NCBI GenBank assembly: GCA_947462335.1
Contig: OX381705.1
Span: 2,232,001 to 2,296,000 of the forward strand
Direction of reading: 5' to 3'
Origin: Harmothoe impar
Lineage: Eukaryota > Annelida > Polychaeta > Phyllodocida > Polynoidae
Length of the DNA: 64,000 bases
Part shown: positions 37,138-51,100 of the stretch, piece after piece
Layout of the letters: each line of letters starts with the position of its first letter
How positions within the stretch are numbered: position 1 is the first letter of the stretch
Translations under genes and position numbers: made by a program
The notes under the pieces: generated by a model
What the model saw: the letters and a program-made list of their open reading frames with translations, nothing else
Databases searched by the model: none
Told to the model about the DNA's origin: nothing

Positions 37138-38084
37138 CTACTAGTAGGGCTGGTGATACTTTTCTTTGGGAAGAGGCTGAAACTATGCCTTTGTGCTAGA
37201 ATTCTATATGTGGAGTGTAAAAGTGATGACGACCAAGAGCATGATGCACTGATGCACTATGCAGTCCTTAAAGGAGATGCTTGCTGTAGGGGGAGCTAAT
37301 ATGCAGTCCAAGGATACACACTAGTGCTGTTCCAATCAATTAGAATGGCTGTTGCTAGGCATATACTGGCCCTAGAAAGATGGGAATGACACTAGTAAAA
37401 TGCCAGTAGTCAATTTAAGGAGGGTAAGTGTCATTGAAATTGAGCTATGTACCTGTAAACCTTGTGTTGCTAGGCAAATAAACAATTGGAATGGCTGTTG
37501 CTAAGCAACTACTGGCCCTAGCAACCAATGAATAACACTGCTAAAATCCTAGCAGCCAATTTACTGGGGGTAGGTGCCATCACAATTGAGCTATTTACCT
37601 GCTAAGCCTGTGTTGCTATGCAAATAAACAATTGGAATGGCTGTTGCTAAGCAACCACTGGCCCTAGCAACTAATGAATAACACTGTTAAAGTGCTAGGG
37701 GCCAATCAAGTGGGGGTAGGTATCATTAAAATTGTGCTAAGTAACCTTTAAACCTGTCTAACTAAGGAAATTCATATTTAGAATGGCTGTTGCTAAGCAA
37801 CCGCTCAACCTAGCAACAAACCAATAATACCATTGGATTCCCAGGGCTCAATTTAGGGGGGGTAGGTATGGTTCAAATTTGTATAGGGACAATATTAATG
37901 CTATGGGAGATGTATTTTGGATCATTTGGCGGCCATCTTGGATTTAGGCTGTTTCCATGGTTACCAATTTGTTTTGAAGATGCAACCTAGGCTAAAATGA
38001 ATCTTTATGACCAAATAAAGACCTCTGAGAAATTTTGCGCTTTTGTCACTCCAGTAACGATTTTTTGATTAAGGGACCTTACTA
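37138..38084. repeat. Right TIR of the 5.7-kb element
   Basis: Inverted copy of the left TIR without the extra 260 bases. It holds the mirrored X-box-like palindromes (GTTGCTAAGCAAC forms around 37495-37800) and GTTTCCATGGTTACC at 37951-37965. Confidence 0.75.
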
Positions 38085-41000
38085 GTAGGTCTTAAAGGTC
38101 ACTGTCATCTTATCCACACCCTGACCTATACATGATACTGCTGCCCAGGCTGACAAAGGGCACACGAGACATACATATATGAGGGGATAAAAAGGGCATA
38201 CGGAAAGTTTGCTTTTTCTAAGTAGACTAATAAGGCTACCTGATAAGTGGCTCTAAAGGCCACATTGAGCATAACAGGTATACCCTCTACCACCTTTTTA
38301 AGATATGAACAAGTTTCTCTGTACCACTATCTCCCACCTACTGCTAAGGCATGCTGTTTAGATTAAGAATAGAGTTCCACTCAAACATAGAGTTAAAATA
38401 AGGACACTGTATTTAGCTCCGCTATCAATGAAAGCAATGAAATGTGAATATCTACTGCCTCAAATTGTTTCATGATTTTGAAGCCTCATAGTCAAATGAA
38501 GAGAAGGGGTACTGACATGAGCTATGTTTGGCACAGGTTGCTCAGGGTAGCAAGACAATTGTATGTTATTAACAGGGCATGAAATCAGCCAACCGCAGCA
38601 ATCCTGGTGAGTCATAATGTCTTCACAGGGGCACCATCCACTCTCACAATAGCAACATGGAAATGTGTGAATACCAAACCCGTTAGTAATAATAATCAGT
38701 GATTACTGATGTAACTAGAAACATCGATCAAAATATATGTATACATAGTCTAATTCAACATCGTTGGGAACATATACGATTTCTTAATCTTAAACCTAGC
38801 ATTTTTTATGCCTTATTAATTTGTTTTACAATAGGAGAAAACAATTCATGGAGTGGAAGACGATCCTGATGTGTAAGAGTTATAGTGCTTTTAGCACGCA
38901 GGGGGGATTTAGGAGGACTGATGTGGAAAGAGATGAATATTGCTTCATAAACATTCCCTGCTCTAAGAGTTTACTGATTGGGGCCTGCACTACTTTGCTG
39001 CTAGAATTGCCATGAAATCATCCCTGGTTATGCATTGGGAAGAAATAAGAATTTTCCCAAGGGAAATTGCAATTATTCCTGCAGCAAGGGATGGGTGTTT
39101 TAGTAGACTGGTAAGCCGGGCAAGATGAGGGTGGAGGATGTTATTCTAGAAGCAAACCCTTGTGACTTAGATGAAGAATAATTACATCTTTATGAACTGA
39201 AATATTCCTTTTTAAAGGTTTTCAACAGTAAAATAAAACATGCAAAATGCCAAGTAAATATGCTTGTATCAAAACTAGCTCTGACCCATTGCCTTACCTC
39301 TAATATCATCCCTATTCACCTGCGATACAAAACACACTATATATATGTGGATCATAATGCAGCACAGCATCCAAAATGTGTTAAACTCTGTCAAACAATA
39401 CTGAAATTGTTTCTTACAGGCTGGAACAGTCTCTAAATCTCACCTACCATCTCACCATTGCATTTGACAACTGCTGTGGTTAAATTAAAATAAGGCTTCA
39501 CGTGGAGGCAAATGTTATCACCTGGGATGTCATCTCAGAATCAGTCATAGTTTGACAATACAAAGAGACTGTATTCTTTATTATTCATCAGTCAGCACTT
39601 TTGTTAAAAGGAGATGGAAAGTAGAAGAAACCATTTGCAATGTCATATCACATAGCTCACAGGTTATTACTTCCTTTAAAAGACACCTTTCTTCACAAAG
39701 AAGACTCTCAGATGCCCCACTCATTGTTAGATGCTGGTTTTGCCTTACAATGTAGGACAAAGTAAAGGCCCTTCTTTGTCAGCACTTTCTGTGTAGAGGA
39801 CACCCTAGCTACACCCTGACCTATACATTATACTACTTACCTATCTAACAAAGGGCATCTTGTCCAGCACCTTACCAGGCTGTGAGAGATCATCTAAGAG
39901 AGCTGTGGAAGACCTGTGTAATGAATAATGAGGCAACCTTATATTCCTAAACCCTAAATCTTAGAGGCCAACAAGTTGGTACCCCTATAGCTTGGACCGG
40001 TAATCTACTCTATATAGGGGGCGGGCAGGGATTTAAGTGTACATCGAGCAGAAATGGTGACTAACCACATGCCCAAAAGGCTCTCTAGGGACCTACCTTG
40101 GATAGCTTGGAGTTTAGTGTTGGGAAGACTTCTTTGTCCCATACCTCTCTGCATAGCATGGACAGATACATTCAACCATTTCAATTCCATTGATGGAGTA
40201 CTTAGTAAGTTTTTATTATCCAAAGGGTAGTTCTGGTGTTTGGATCTGTGCTGGAGAAGATTGGGGACAGTCTAACCTACCACTCCTCTGTGAATAGTTG
40301 TGCATTACCTGCCCTGAACTTGATGTGTACTTATTAGCATAGGCTGATTAGATCTGTCTAGATTGTCTTGTGTCTCATTGATATCATGACAATTTCCCCT
40401 CCATTAGAGGTGTCAGACCAGGTGTGACATAGGCTGACTCTGTGGATATTGGGTAAGTTCTAGTTCATGTTAATTGAGTGAGATACCTGGATGTTTCTCT
40501 GAGAGGATTAGTAAAAATGGGTAAGATCTAACAAGTAATGTTTGACAGTGAGGTAAATGCTGTGCATACAAGAGAATGGGCAGGTAAAATACAAATGTTT
40601 GTCTAATGCACACCTGTATGACATGCATGATATTGCTATGTATTCAAATGTGAAAAGCCTTAGACAAGTAAAATGGAATATACATTGCACACTTCTGATA
40701 CTTAACTAGTGAACATGAAAAGCAAGGAAAACTGGAGGGTGCTTTTTACTCCCTGAGAAGTTGTCTGCTGAGTCAGTGTGAGTCCTACCGTATAACTTCT
40801 CATATAGGCCACAGCCCACAGCTAGGACGGTTGCCGGTGCTATAGCATTAGGACAAAGCCAAGAACTGGCTGATACCCAAGTTTTGAGATGTGTACTACA
40901 GTGCTAAAAGATTTTTGTGGAAAAACACTCCCCTCCCATTCTGGGCCTGATGCATAACTCCCTCGGTGACGCTGTCACCAATGTAACTTAGTCAAATATT

Positions 41001-41157
41001 GGGCTTGGTCAGGGTAAAAGAAATCACCAAAGAAGTGAAACCGATTGCTAGAGTTACCATAATGAGATCACCATTGTGGCTTATATATGATTGAGACAAA
41101 GTCTAATTGTGGCTAATATGCGAGTTAGGCGTATGTATGCAAGGTTTTAAGGTAGTA

Positions 41158-42025
41158 CCCAGGTAACAAATTGAAGTTGTTTAAACATTCTTTTAACGTC
41201 ATTTACAGAGTGAGAAAACGTTTATTTTGCATCTAGCCTAACTCCATTTCTTGGACTCAATTCAACGTTGAATTAACATTGAATTAACGTTGAGCTATGG
41301 GTGAAAAAACGTTGAGTTAGTACACACATTATGATACAAAAAAGGTCTATTTACAGCTCTTTAATACTTATTTTTATTTTACTTTGTTTGTTATGTCTTT
41401 CATACATCCGCACATGTACACTATTGATACTCTTTCTAAAAGAGTTGCATGAAGCCTTTACTCCTTTATAAGCAGTGTTTCAATTCACATGCATGTTTGG
41501 GCATTTTATATCTATAATTATCACAATGCTAAAAAATGGGTGTTTACCATAATGCACCCTCAAATAAACAACTTATATCATAATTTGACCAACAGATTTA
41601 GCCTAGATATATTTAAACACTAAATGTTCTCATTGATATTGATAAAGATGTCATAAATTATTATTATTGTAGCTTATATTAGACGGATACTGCTGTGCAT
41701 TATCAATTGATTTCCATTACATACTAAACTGACACCTGGTAAGTTGGACAGAAATTACAAAAAAACTTTGACTCAACGTTGAACCAATTGGTTAAATAAA
41801 CGTTGATTTGAGTCCACAAAAAAACGTTGATTAATGTTAGATATATGTTACCTGGAAAACGTTAGTTGGTAAACTGTTTTCTAACATTAAACCAACGTTT
41901 CTGAAAGCATGTTATACTCAAAAACTTTAAGACAACGTTTACAGAATGCAAATGAAAAAACGTTGGTCCAATTAACCAAAAGTGAACGTTGATCAAAGTT
42001 TACTAAACGTTTCTTGTTGCCTGGG
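41158..42025. mobile_element. 868-bp MITE with TA duplication
   Basis: Ends are CCCAGGTAACAA and TTGTTGCCTGGG, flanked by TA (41156-41157 and 42026-42027). Copy B has the empty site AAGGTAGTAGCCATTTGAG near 50576. The interior is rich in AACGTTGA-type words in both orientations, concentrated in the outer 150-250 bases on each side. There is no open frame of note. It shares word content and target preference with the element at 42225-43076. Confidence 0.85.
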
Positions 42026-42224
42026 TAGCCATTTGAGCGGGTGGACGATTCATCTCCCTATAAAGCTGCCATCCCAGACCAGGTATTAGGGAGATCCCTC
42101 ATGTAGACCCCTTCAGCCCTGTACCACCAGATCACTTCTCAGTGCTCGTAAATAGATCCTCGACCTGGTCCCCTGTAAAGTACTGAGATTGGGGCAGCTC
42201 TGAGACTCTCCCCAGAGGCCTCTA

Positions 42225-43076
42225 CCCAGTGGGCAAACTTCAGTTGATTCAATGTTGATCCAATGTGTGTAGCGACATGATATCAACAGTTGATACAGGG
42301 TTGTCATTCTGTTGATATTGATGAGGTCATCAACGTTGATCATTCATCAGTGATTCAACATTTTGATATCCATGCCATTGTGAATCAACAACAAATAAAC
42401 ATAAAATAAAATGATTTACATTGATTTGATATTAACTGCTGATGCATAATTTGAGATTCAGTACATTAGATACAGTATTCTTATGTAGACTCATTCCTTT
42501 AATTTATATATTTTGATTACAACATCCACCCCCCCCCCATTTCTCCAAGATTAAATGCTAATTCTAGCACCATCCAGGGTAGGGGTACATGAATGACCTC
42601 TGATGATCACACTAAGAGGCTTTCACATCCATTTCAAACTGACCTGGTCCTGACTGAGGCTTTATCTACTATTCTTAGCAGCATAAAGGGTGTCTTACTG
42701 AAACGATGCATGTATTCTTGTTATTTAATTCCAAATGCCAACCAAATGCACACACCATAGTTGTCAATGAAAATGAATGACATTTTGATCAATTGTATAC
42801 ATTGATGAGAAAATAAGAGCTTACAATTAGGGAAAAGTAATGTAGCATGGAGATAGAAATGCCAAGGAGTAGGTTGTGGAGGCACCTAGTGGGAAAGGTG
42901 GGAAACCTATGGTTGATTCAAGGTTGACATCCAAACATTGCATCAATGTTGAAACAGATGTTGGTTGACAACGTTGAAATTGCAACATTGCATCAATGTT
43001 GAAAACAGGTTGATCTACCCTGTAACCCTTTATCAACCAGTTGTCAACGTTGAATCAATGTTTTGTGCCCACTGGG
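42225..43076. mobile_element. 852-bp MITE with TA duplication
   Basis: Ends are CCCAGTGGGCAAA and TGCCCACTGGG, flanked by TA (42223-42224 and 43077-43078). Copy B is uninterrupted near 50780 (GAGGCCTCGACCAGG). Subterminal stretches repeat TCAATGTTGA and AACGTTGA words. It has a C run near 42530. There is no transposase. Confidence 0.85.
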
Positions 43077-45116
43077 TACCACAGATCACCCTGGTTATAG
43101 GGGCTAGAGACTAATACCTCAGTTAAAGCTGGAGGCCAGGACATTCAGCTGTTTTTAGTTTTGAAAGAACCATAAGAAGGTGAGATTAAGGTAGTGCACA
43201 AATTATGAAGTTATTTTTAGAACAATTTACAGAACCATCAGTTTTAATATGATTTAGTAGCCCCATTGACACTATGATATAGAGCTTCCTTCTGAATGGC
43301 TTATATGTTTCTGTACAGTGTTTCCTGAAGTACTTATATAACCTCAAGACCGCATACATGCATAGTTTAGCTGTTTCTTTGTGTCCATATCTCATCTCAT
43401 ACAAACCTTGATACCAAATTTTCTCACCGCCATCAGAAAGACAATGTATGATGCGAAGCATATTCTAATAATGTTTATATATAATAGAAAAGCAGAAATA
43501 AAATCAGCTATTTTTACCATTCAAAAGTAAATGCCATTTCACTAAAATGTTTGGACTTCGATGGACATTTCTGATGAATATTTAGACCATCACACCGCCA
43601 ACAGGAAACATGTCTCTCAATGTCGACAATTCAGATATATGGACACAATACGACAGACGCAGTGAATGTTGTTGATTAGCTACAGCTTCCACCCCACATG
43701 AAAGGCTGATGTAAAGCTGTCTCTGATTGGCTCATTTATGGAATGTGTCCTTCCTGCTGTGTCATTGGCTGATGTAGATGACTGTCTGCTATTGGCTGAG
43801 GTAGCCATCTTGTAATTCCTGGTTCCAATCAGGCATAGATGGCATTCCACAGCAAATTGCACATGCAGAATTCATTAAAAAAATGACATCAAACAAAAGC
43901 TTTCCCACAGCAGATCACAGATTGTCAGCATCTGGATTAGCTGTAAGACTAAAGAACAGAACTATAGAACTTTACATACATTTCCTTTGGTGTGACTGTA
44001 TGAGGAAGAATATAACATGATGGACAAGTTAGCTATATGCTGGAACTCGTACTCCAGCCAGGCATGGGAGCCCCAATATTGGTACTCAAAGTAGGGGACA
44101 CACTGATTTCAGGTGGCATCCCTCAGGAGGTTTGAGCAAACAGAAGAACCGGGTTTCTGACAAAAACAAATTGTCTTCTCTCTGATCAATCATTCAAGTA
44201 ATATATCCAGGTGAAAAGCTAAGGCTGCAAGACATTGTTTCATTAAAGGACATTTTCCCTAACCATGCTGTGTGAGTTAAAGTGGAATGGTTCAATGATT
44301 AGGGCTAAAAAATAAATTTGGTTAGAAAAGTCCTACCTTTTTTTATCAACATCATTCCCCATAATTCAGCTTAGAATTCAGTTAATTGTCAGTTTAATGC
44401 TCAATTTAAGACTTTTAGAGTGCACACTGTAATTCCCTCATTGACAATACACTGTTAAATACTGTACATGAGCCATGTTGAACCTTCTAAATGGCCTCCT
44501 ATTGGCCATACATGACATTGTATTGTTCCCTATTCTCCAAATACAATATTGTACTGACATTTGGAACACTTTTAATAAGGGTTTGAAATATCAAAAAAAT
44601 CAGACTATGTCACTTTAAGCTAAAGAGGATTCAGTGGACCCTAGACTTTACACACCAGCAACAGCAGTCTAGTGAATAAACGGTGAACTTCAAGCTGGCC
44701 CCATCTCCATGTGTTAGTCTAGCACTGTCTGCTGCCCTCTTTGACTTTTACAAATTGCCTGTAGCAGAACATCCCCTTCATATGCTACTACCCTACCCTG
44801 ATGCCTCCACCTATGAGGACTAAACATGTCACCTAGGCACTTGGAGCAGCAGAGAGTACACACTTTGACTTACCAGACTACAGCTAGCTGTTCCCACTTT
44901 ACAGCACAGTCTACCTTTTATGACTTGTTTGCTGCAGTAAAGACCCCCCCATGTATAACAGTGGCCTGTCTGGACATATGGCCCTTAACCCCTCTGTGAC
45001 CTCTCATTCTAAAATCCAGTCCTTACATCAAACTACCGTTAGCTGCAGAAGAAAATAATCAGCTGAAGTCATCCACATGCACTGATAGTGTATTAAGGTA
45101 TAAAGTTAGAAGGCTC

Positions 45117-48100
45117 AGGTCCCATGGGCTACAGTTTTCTTGTTTGTATTATATTTATTTATCCTGGCAGGATGTATGAACTGGAAGACTGTTATAACAA
45201 AACCAGCATCTACAATGAGCGGAGTTGATAAGATACAACTAAGTCTATATTTATATATTATACCCAAAAGATACACGTTCTTAGTGTCTGTCTTAGCTAA
45301 GTATACCTTACCTACTTTATAAAATAAGTTTATCATACTTTTGATAATATCTGCTAGTATCGACCACCAAAAGCTTTAGTATACATATATGTACTGGTTT
45401 TGTCATGTGACGAGAATGGAAGAAAGAGATAGAACCCAAGCTATGTTATAGGATGATTAAATGTGTCTAGTAAAGTAACTACACATGATGAATAAAGGCC
45501 TATAAAAGCTGGTGTGTTTCTCATAACCCCTTATATAGGTAAATATATGCAAGGGCCTATAGTTGGTAATCTCATATTGGCTAGGTTTTTTGGGCGCAAT
45601 TGTGTGTGTGTAGTCCAAATTAATCACTCATTACTTCAAGCGGAAAAAAGTGAGCCTTCAGGTGTAAAGGGTATTGGCAACAGTGACGCTCACATTTTCC
45701 TGTGATTTCTCTTTAATGAGTCATATATTCTTAGTAGGAACTGGTACCAACAAACTAATGGGGAGTAACTTATTCCCGATACCACCATGTGTCTGCTGGC
45801 AAAAGCATATCTCGTGAGAGGTTGGTTCTGCTCTCAGAAAGCAGCTTGTTCCCGGCACATCATGGTATGTCTGAGCTTGGTTACTGCCTAAATCTCACGG
45901 GAAATTCCATAGCCAGAACTAACATGGCCGTACACAGGGAGCCACCTGAATTATCGCTATAACTTTAGGAGCCAAGATGGCCGCCTATGTAGAGCCACCT
46001 GCTATAGCCTTACCTATTACAGCTGGATGGCAGAGTAGGACCTCAGAGACCAGGCCTGATTAACACTGACCAGGCTGTATGCGGGCGGAGTAGGGTGGGA
46101 GGAGGGGAGGATTGAGGAGAAAAAAGTGAGAACCAAAAAGTAGGGTACTACACTGTAAATAGTTAGTGTAGGTACACAATGGAATCTACTGTAGATCTAC
46201 AATAGAATCTACTGTATAATGAATTTACAGTAGAATCTACGGTAGATTTACAGTATATCCTGTTTAGCTACAATGAACTGTACATCTACAATAGAATCTA
46301 TTCACCTACAAAAGTGGCAACCATATTGTTAAAGTGTGATATTATAACTTAAGTTACATCCAGTATAAATGAGCTGTAGAGCTGCCAATTACTTTCTAAC
46401 AATTCTAACCCTAATAAACAGAGGCATGTATTTATCATAAAGATGGGTGTGTCAGTAGGGAGTGGGACGTCCCTGGTTTCTGAGGCGTGGTTAGCTAATC
46501 AGTATCAGATAAATGTGGTCTGACCGTAAATATATAAGAATAAAACACAGTCACCATTGCAATTCCAAGCCTGCATTTACACTCGTATTCATTACCTCAA
46601 AGTTCTTTCATAGCCTCTCCCAATATCGTAATTTCTACGCCTATTGGATTTAAGACAGCATGTTTGTTTTGCAATGTGCAGGGATCACAACTGGCTTGAT
46701 ATAAGATCTTAAGAAACAGTAAGTAATTGCCCTTAGATCCAGTTTACATTAAGTCAATGTCTCGGCAAGGAAAGTGCCATGTTTTGTACTTGTATGGTCA
46801 ATTTCATCTAAGATTATTACGTGATTCAATCACTTCTAATCTCATTGCAGAAGTCATGTCTCTTTTCGGCTGAATTATGTTATAGGCTTACAATTCGTAG
46901 AATTTCAATTGGTTTTGTTTTTACCCAGTATCCATTGATGACATTTGAGACATTTCTGGGTCTAAAGTCACAGTTTGGATGGAGAACTGATCATTTCCAG
47001 ACGAGCATACAAAGTCAACTTATCTTACCGAGCAGTCCTCCTGACTTTACACTGTTTGTTTGATGTGCACCATCCTACAGGACGTATACCTTTGTCGCTA
47101 ATAACCGACTGTAGGTCCTAAAGGTCAACATCACCTTATCCACACCCTGACCTATACATAATACTGCTTCCCAGGCTGACAAAGGGCACACAATACATAC
47201 ATGAGGTGTGTAAGGAATTGAAAAGGGCATCGGTGCAGCCTATTTTTCTAAATAGACTAATAAGGCCTGATAAGTGGTGAAGGTAGGAAGTCTAAAGGTC
47301 AGATTGAGTATTACAGGTATACCATGTGATGAGCAACAATGAAACAGCTCAATTACTTTTTTAAGATATGAACAAGGTTCTCTGTACTTGCTGGCAAGAC
47401 ATGTGTATATGTTATATCAGTAGGTACAAGATATTCATATCAATAAAATCTACTCTTTTAATCATTCAAAGCATTCTACTACGAAGAAGAGAAGGGGTAC
47501 TGACATGAGCAATGTCTGGCACTGTCTGCTCCGGGTAGCAAGACAATAGTTTGTTATTGACAGGGCATGTAATCAGCCAACCACAGGAATCCTGGTTAGT
47601 TGTCATGTCTCGTAAACTTGTAAAATCCACTCTCACAAACCAACATGGGAACTGTGGATGCTAAGCCGGTCAATGTGATTACTGATGTTAGTAAAAACAT
47701 CAACTGAAATATTCATGGTCTAATTCAACATAATCAGGGAACCTATACAGTTATTCAATCTTAAACCTAACTTGCACTGCATTGCACTCGCATCTTTCTG
47801 CCTTATTTATTTGTTTGACGATAGTAGAAAACAATTCATGGGGTGGAAGACGATCCTAATGTGCAAGAGTAATAGCGCTTTTAGCACCTGGGGGGATTTA
47901 GGAGGACTGATGTGGAAAGAGATGAATATTGCTTCATAAATATTCCCTGCTCTACGGGTTTACTGATTGGGGCCTGCACTACTTTGCTGCTAGAATGGCC
48001 ATGAAATCATCCCTGCTGATGCATTTGGAAGAAATAAGAATTTTTCCCAGAGATATTGCAATTATTCCTGCAGCAAGGGATGGGAGTTTTAGTAGACTGG

Positions 48101-51100
48101 TAAGCAGGGGAAGATAAGGGTGGAGGACGTTGCTATAGAAGCAAGCTCTTGTGACTTAGATAAAGAAAAATGCCATCTGTATAAACTGAAATTTTAATGA
48201 TTAAATAATACATGCACAAAATATTTGTATCAAAACTGGTGCCGGCACATTGCCTTCTCTCCAGTATCATCCCTATTCACCTGAGCTGTAAGTGCATAAA
48301 CACCTTTTGTGTGGATGGGTGATATTGCATGAGGTGTTAAGCTTTGTCAAACAATGCTGAAACAGTTTCTTACAGCTTGGAACAGTCTATAAATCTAGTT
48401 GACAGCGGCTGTGGTAAAATAAAATGAGAATATAATAATGCTGCACATGTAGGAAACTGTTCTCCCCTAGGGCGTCATCTCAGATTCAGCCATAGTTTAA
48501 ACCATACACAGGGACTGAATTCTTTATATTATCAGTCAGCACTTTTGTTAAAAGGAGAAGAAGCCATTTGCAGCGATGTCATATCATATTGCTCACAGGT
48601 TATCACTTTGTTTAGAGGACACCTTTACTTACACAGAAGCCTATCAGATGGTCTGCTCATTGTTAGATGTAAGTTTTGCCTTACAAGGTAGGCAGCAGTG
48701 TGGGGATGTCCTCCTTTGTCAGCAGTTTCTGTGTAGAAGACACCCTAGCTACACCCTGACCTATACATTATACTACTTACCTATCTAACAAAGGGCATTT
48801 TGACTAGCTCCTGAACCAGTCATATTAGTACTTACCAGGCTGTGAAAGAGCATCTGAGAGAAGTGTGGAAGGTCCGTGTTGGAAATAATGAGGCAACCTT
48901 ATATTCCTCAACCCTAAATCTTAGACACTAAGAAGTTGGTACACCTACAGGAACAGTCAGAGTGTAGCTGGGACAGGTAATCAACTCGGCTATATCGCAC
49001 TTCAGCACCGGGATACCTATGCTTATGATCTCTCTTACCCTTTTACTGTAAAAGTGGAATGTTTAGCTTCTAAACGGAAGGTATTTTTTTCTTTGCATTT
49101 CCACCTGTATTGGCTTTATATTTCACTGAATAAGGGGCATATGAGACTTATGAACAGTAAAATATGCCCCTTATTCAGTGAAAGATAAAACCCAATAGAC
49201 AGAATATGGCAAAAATGCCTAAAAACAGCTATTTTATGAAGGCAGCCGGGGCCAAAGTGCGATGATATATAAGGGAATGAATGGAAATTTATTCAGGAAA
49301 AATTAGAATGATTAACCCCTGCGGGGCTAGCTTCTTTCTATAGGAAAAAGGGGCCTAAAAAAGACTATTTTATTAAGTCAGCCGGGGCTGAAGTGCGATT
49401 ATGTATAAGGGAATAAATGGGAATTTACTCAGGAAAAAATTATAATGATTAAACCCTGCGGGGCTAGCTTCTTTCTAAAGGAAATAAAGGGACCCAAAAT
49501 GGCGTTGTTTCATTGCTTAAGGAACCGTGTTTACAATCGGGTGCTAAAGTGTGATATGGCCATCAACTCTATATGGAGGACAGGTGGGGCATTAAGTGCA
49601 CATCTCTGCACAGCACGGACAGATATATTCAACAATTTCCAATCCATTTATGGAGTTACTTTGGATCGTATGTTGATTAGTAAGCGTTTTCTATCTACAG
49701 GGCCTGCTGTGGTGTTTGGTTCTGTCCTGGACAAGTTGTGGCACAGTCTAAACTGCCACTCCTGGGTGAAAAGTTTCCCTCAGAGGACACTTTTGATTGA
49801 TCAAAAGTTGTGCACATCCCCTGGCCTGAGAACAATAATTTGACGTGTACTTGTCACCCTAGGCTGACTAGATACGTCTAGAATGTCTTGTGTCTCATTG
49901 ATATCATGACAATTTTCCTTTCAGTTAGAGGTGTCAGGCGAGGTGTGACATAGGCTGACTCTGTGGATATTGGGTAAGTTCTAGTTGATGTCAATTTAGT
50001 AAGATACTTATGTTTCTCTGAGAGAGGATCAGTAAAAATAGACATTATCTAAAGAGTAATATTTGACGGTGAGGTAAACGCTGTAAATACAAGAGAATGG
50101 GCAGGTAAAATACAATTCTTCATGTAATACACGCATGTATGGCATGCATATTATTGCAACATATTAAAATGTAAAACATGGAGCACTTTCTAATACTAGT
50201 GAACATTAAAAGTGAGGAAAACTGCAGGGTGCTGTTTACTACCTGAGAAGTTGTCTGCTGAGTCAGTGTGAGTGCTTCGTATAACCTCTCATATAGGCCA
50301 CAGCCCACAGCTGGTACCAAAGTCAGGTTGCTAGCTTTATAGCATCAAGAAGTGGCTGATACCCAAGTTTTTAGACTTGTACTACAGAGCTTGTACTACA
50401 GAGTTACCATTTTGAGATCACCAGGTTGCCAGCCTTATAGAATCAGGACAAAGCCAAAAAGTGGCTGATACCTAAGTTTAGATGTGCACTACAGTGCAAA
50501 AGTTACTATAATAAGATCGCCAGTGTGGCTAATATGATCGAGAAAAGGTCTTGGTGTGGCTTATACACAGTTTTAAGGTAGTAGCCATTTGAGTGGGTGG
50601 AAGATTCATCCCCCTATAAAGCTGCCATCCCAGACCAGGCATTAGGCAGATCCCTCATGTAGACCCCTTCAGCCCTGTATGACCAGACCACTTCTCAGTG
50701 CTCGTAAATGGCTCGTCTACCTGGTCCCCTGTAAAGCACTGAGATTGGGGCAGCTCTGAGACTCTCCCCAGAGGCCTCGACCAGGGATCACCCTGGTTAT
50801 AGGGGCTAGAGACTAATACCTCAGTTAAAGGTGGGGGCCAGGACATTCAGCTTTTTTAGTTTTGATAGAACCATAAGGAGGTGAGATTAAGGTGGTAGTA
50901 CACAAATTATGAAGTTATTTTTAGAACAATTTACAGAACCATCAGTTAATATATGATTTAGTACCCCCATTGACACTATGATATAGAGCTTCCTTCTGAT
51001 TGGCAAATATGTTTCTGTACAGTGTTTCCTGAAGTACTTATATAACCTCAAGACCGCATACATGCATAGTTTAGCTGTTTCTTTGTGTTCATATCTCATC

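Larger units (their letters stand above)
32347..38084. mobile_element. 5.7-kb long-TIR element with 3-bp TSD
   Basis: It begins TAGTAAGGTCCCTTAG and ends with a near complement, TTAAGGGACCTTACTA. GTA flanks it on both sides (32344-32346 and 38085-38087). Copy B shows the empty site at about 47097-47110 (ACCGACTGTAGGTCC). The TIRs are about 1.2 kb on the left (to about 33585, including about 260 unmatched bases) and 0.95 kb on the right (from about 37138). They contain four related subunits with CTTAGCAACAGCCATTC words. The interior, about 33590-37130, has no frame of protein character, so the element is non-autonomous or decayed. A 100-base copy of the right terminus lies internally at about 36530-36633. 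The superfamily is not assigned. Confidence 0.8.
30785..45116. repeat. Tandem segmental duplication, copy A
   Basis: The unit begins at AGGTCCCAT(A/G)GGC and runs to the next occurrence at 45117. With its three insertions removed (32347-38084, 41158-42025, 42225-43076) it is about 6.9 kb and aligns head-to-tail with copy B. Matching landmarks are TAGGAGCCAAGATGG (about 30862 against 45965), TTTGTCGCTAATAACCG (32324 against 47090), ACAATTCATGG(A/G)GTGGAAG (38840 against 47830) and ATCCCAGACCAGG (42070 against 50628). Copy A lacks roughly 600 bases present after the start of B. I see no coding exon conserved between the copies: the open frames are short and do not stay open in both. Confidence 0.75.

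Noticed and set aside
49445..49843. 132-aa plus-strand frame in copy B
   Set aside because: It crosses the boundary of the 574-bp MITE and is not open in copy A.
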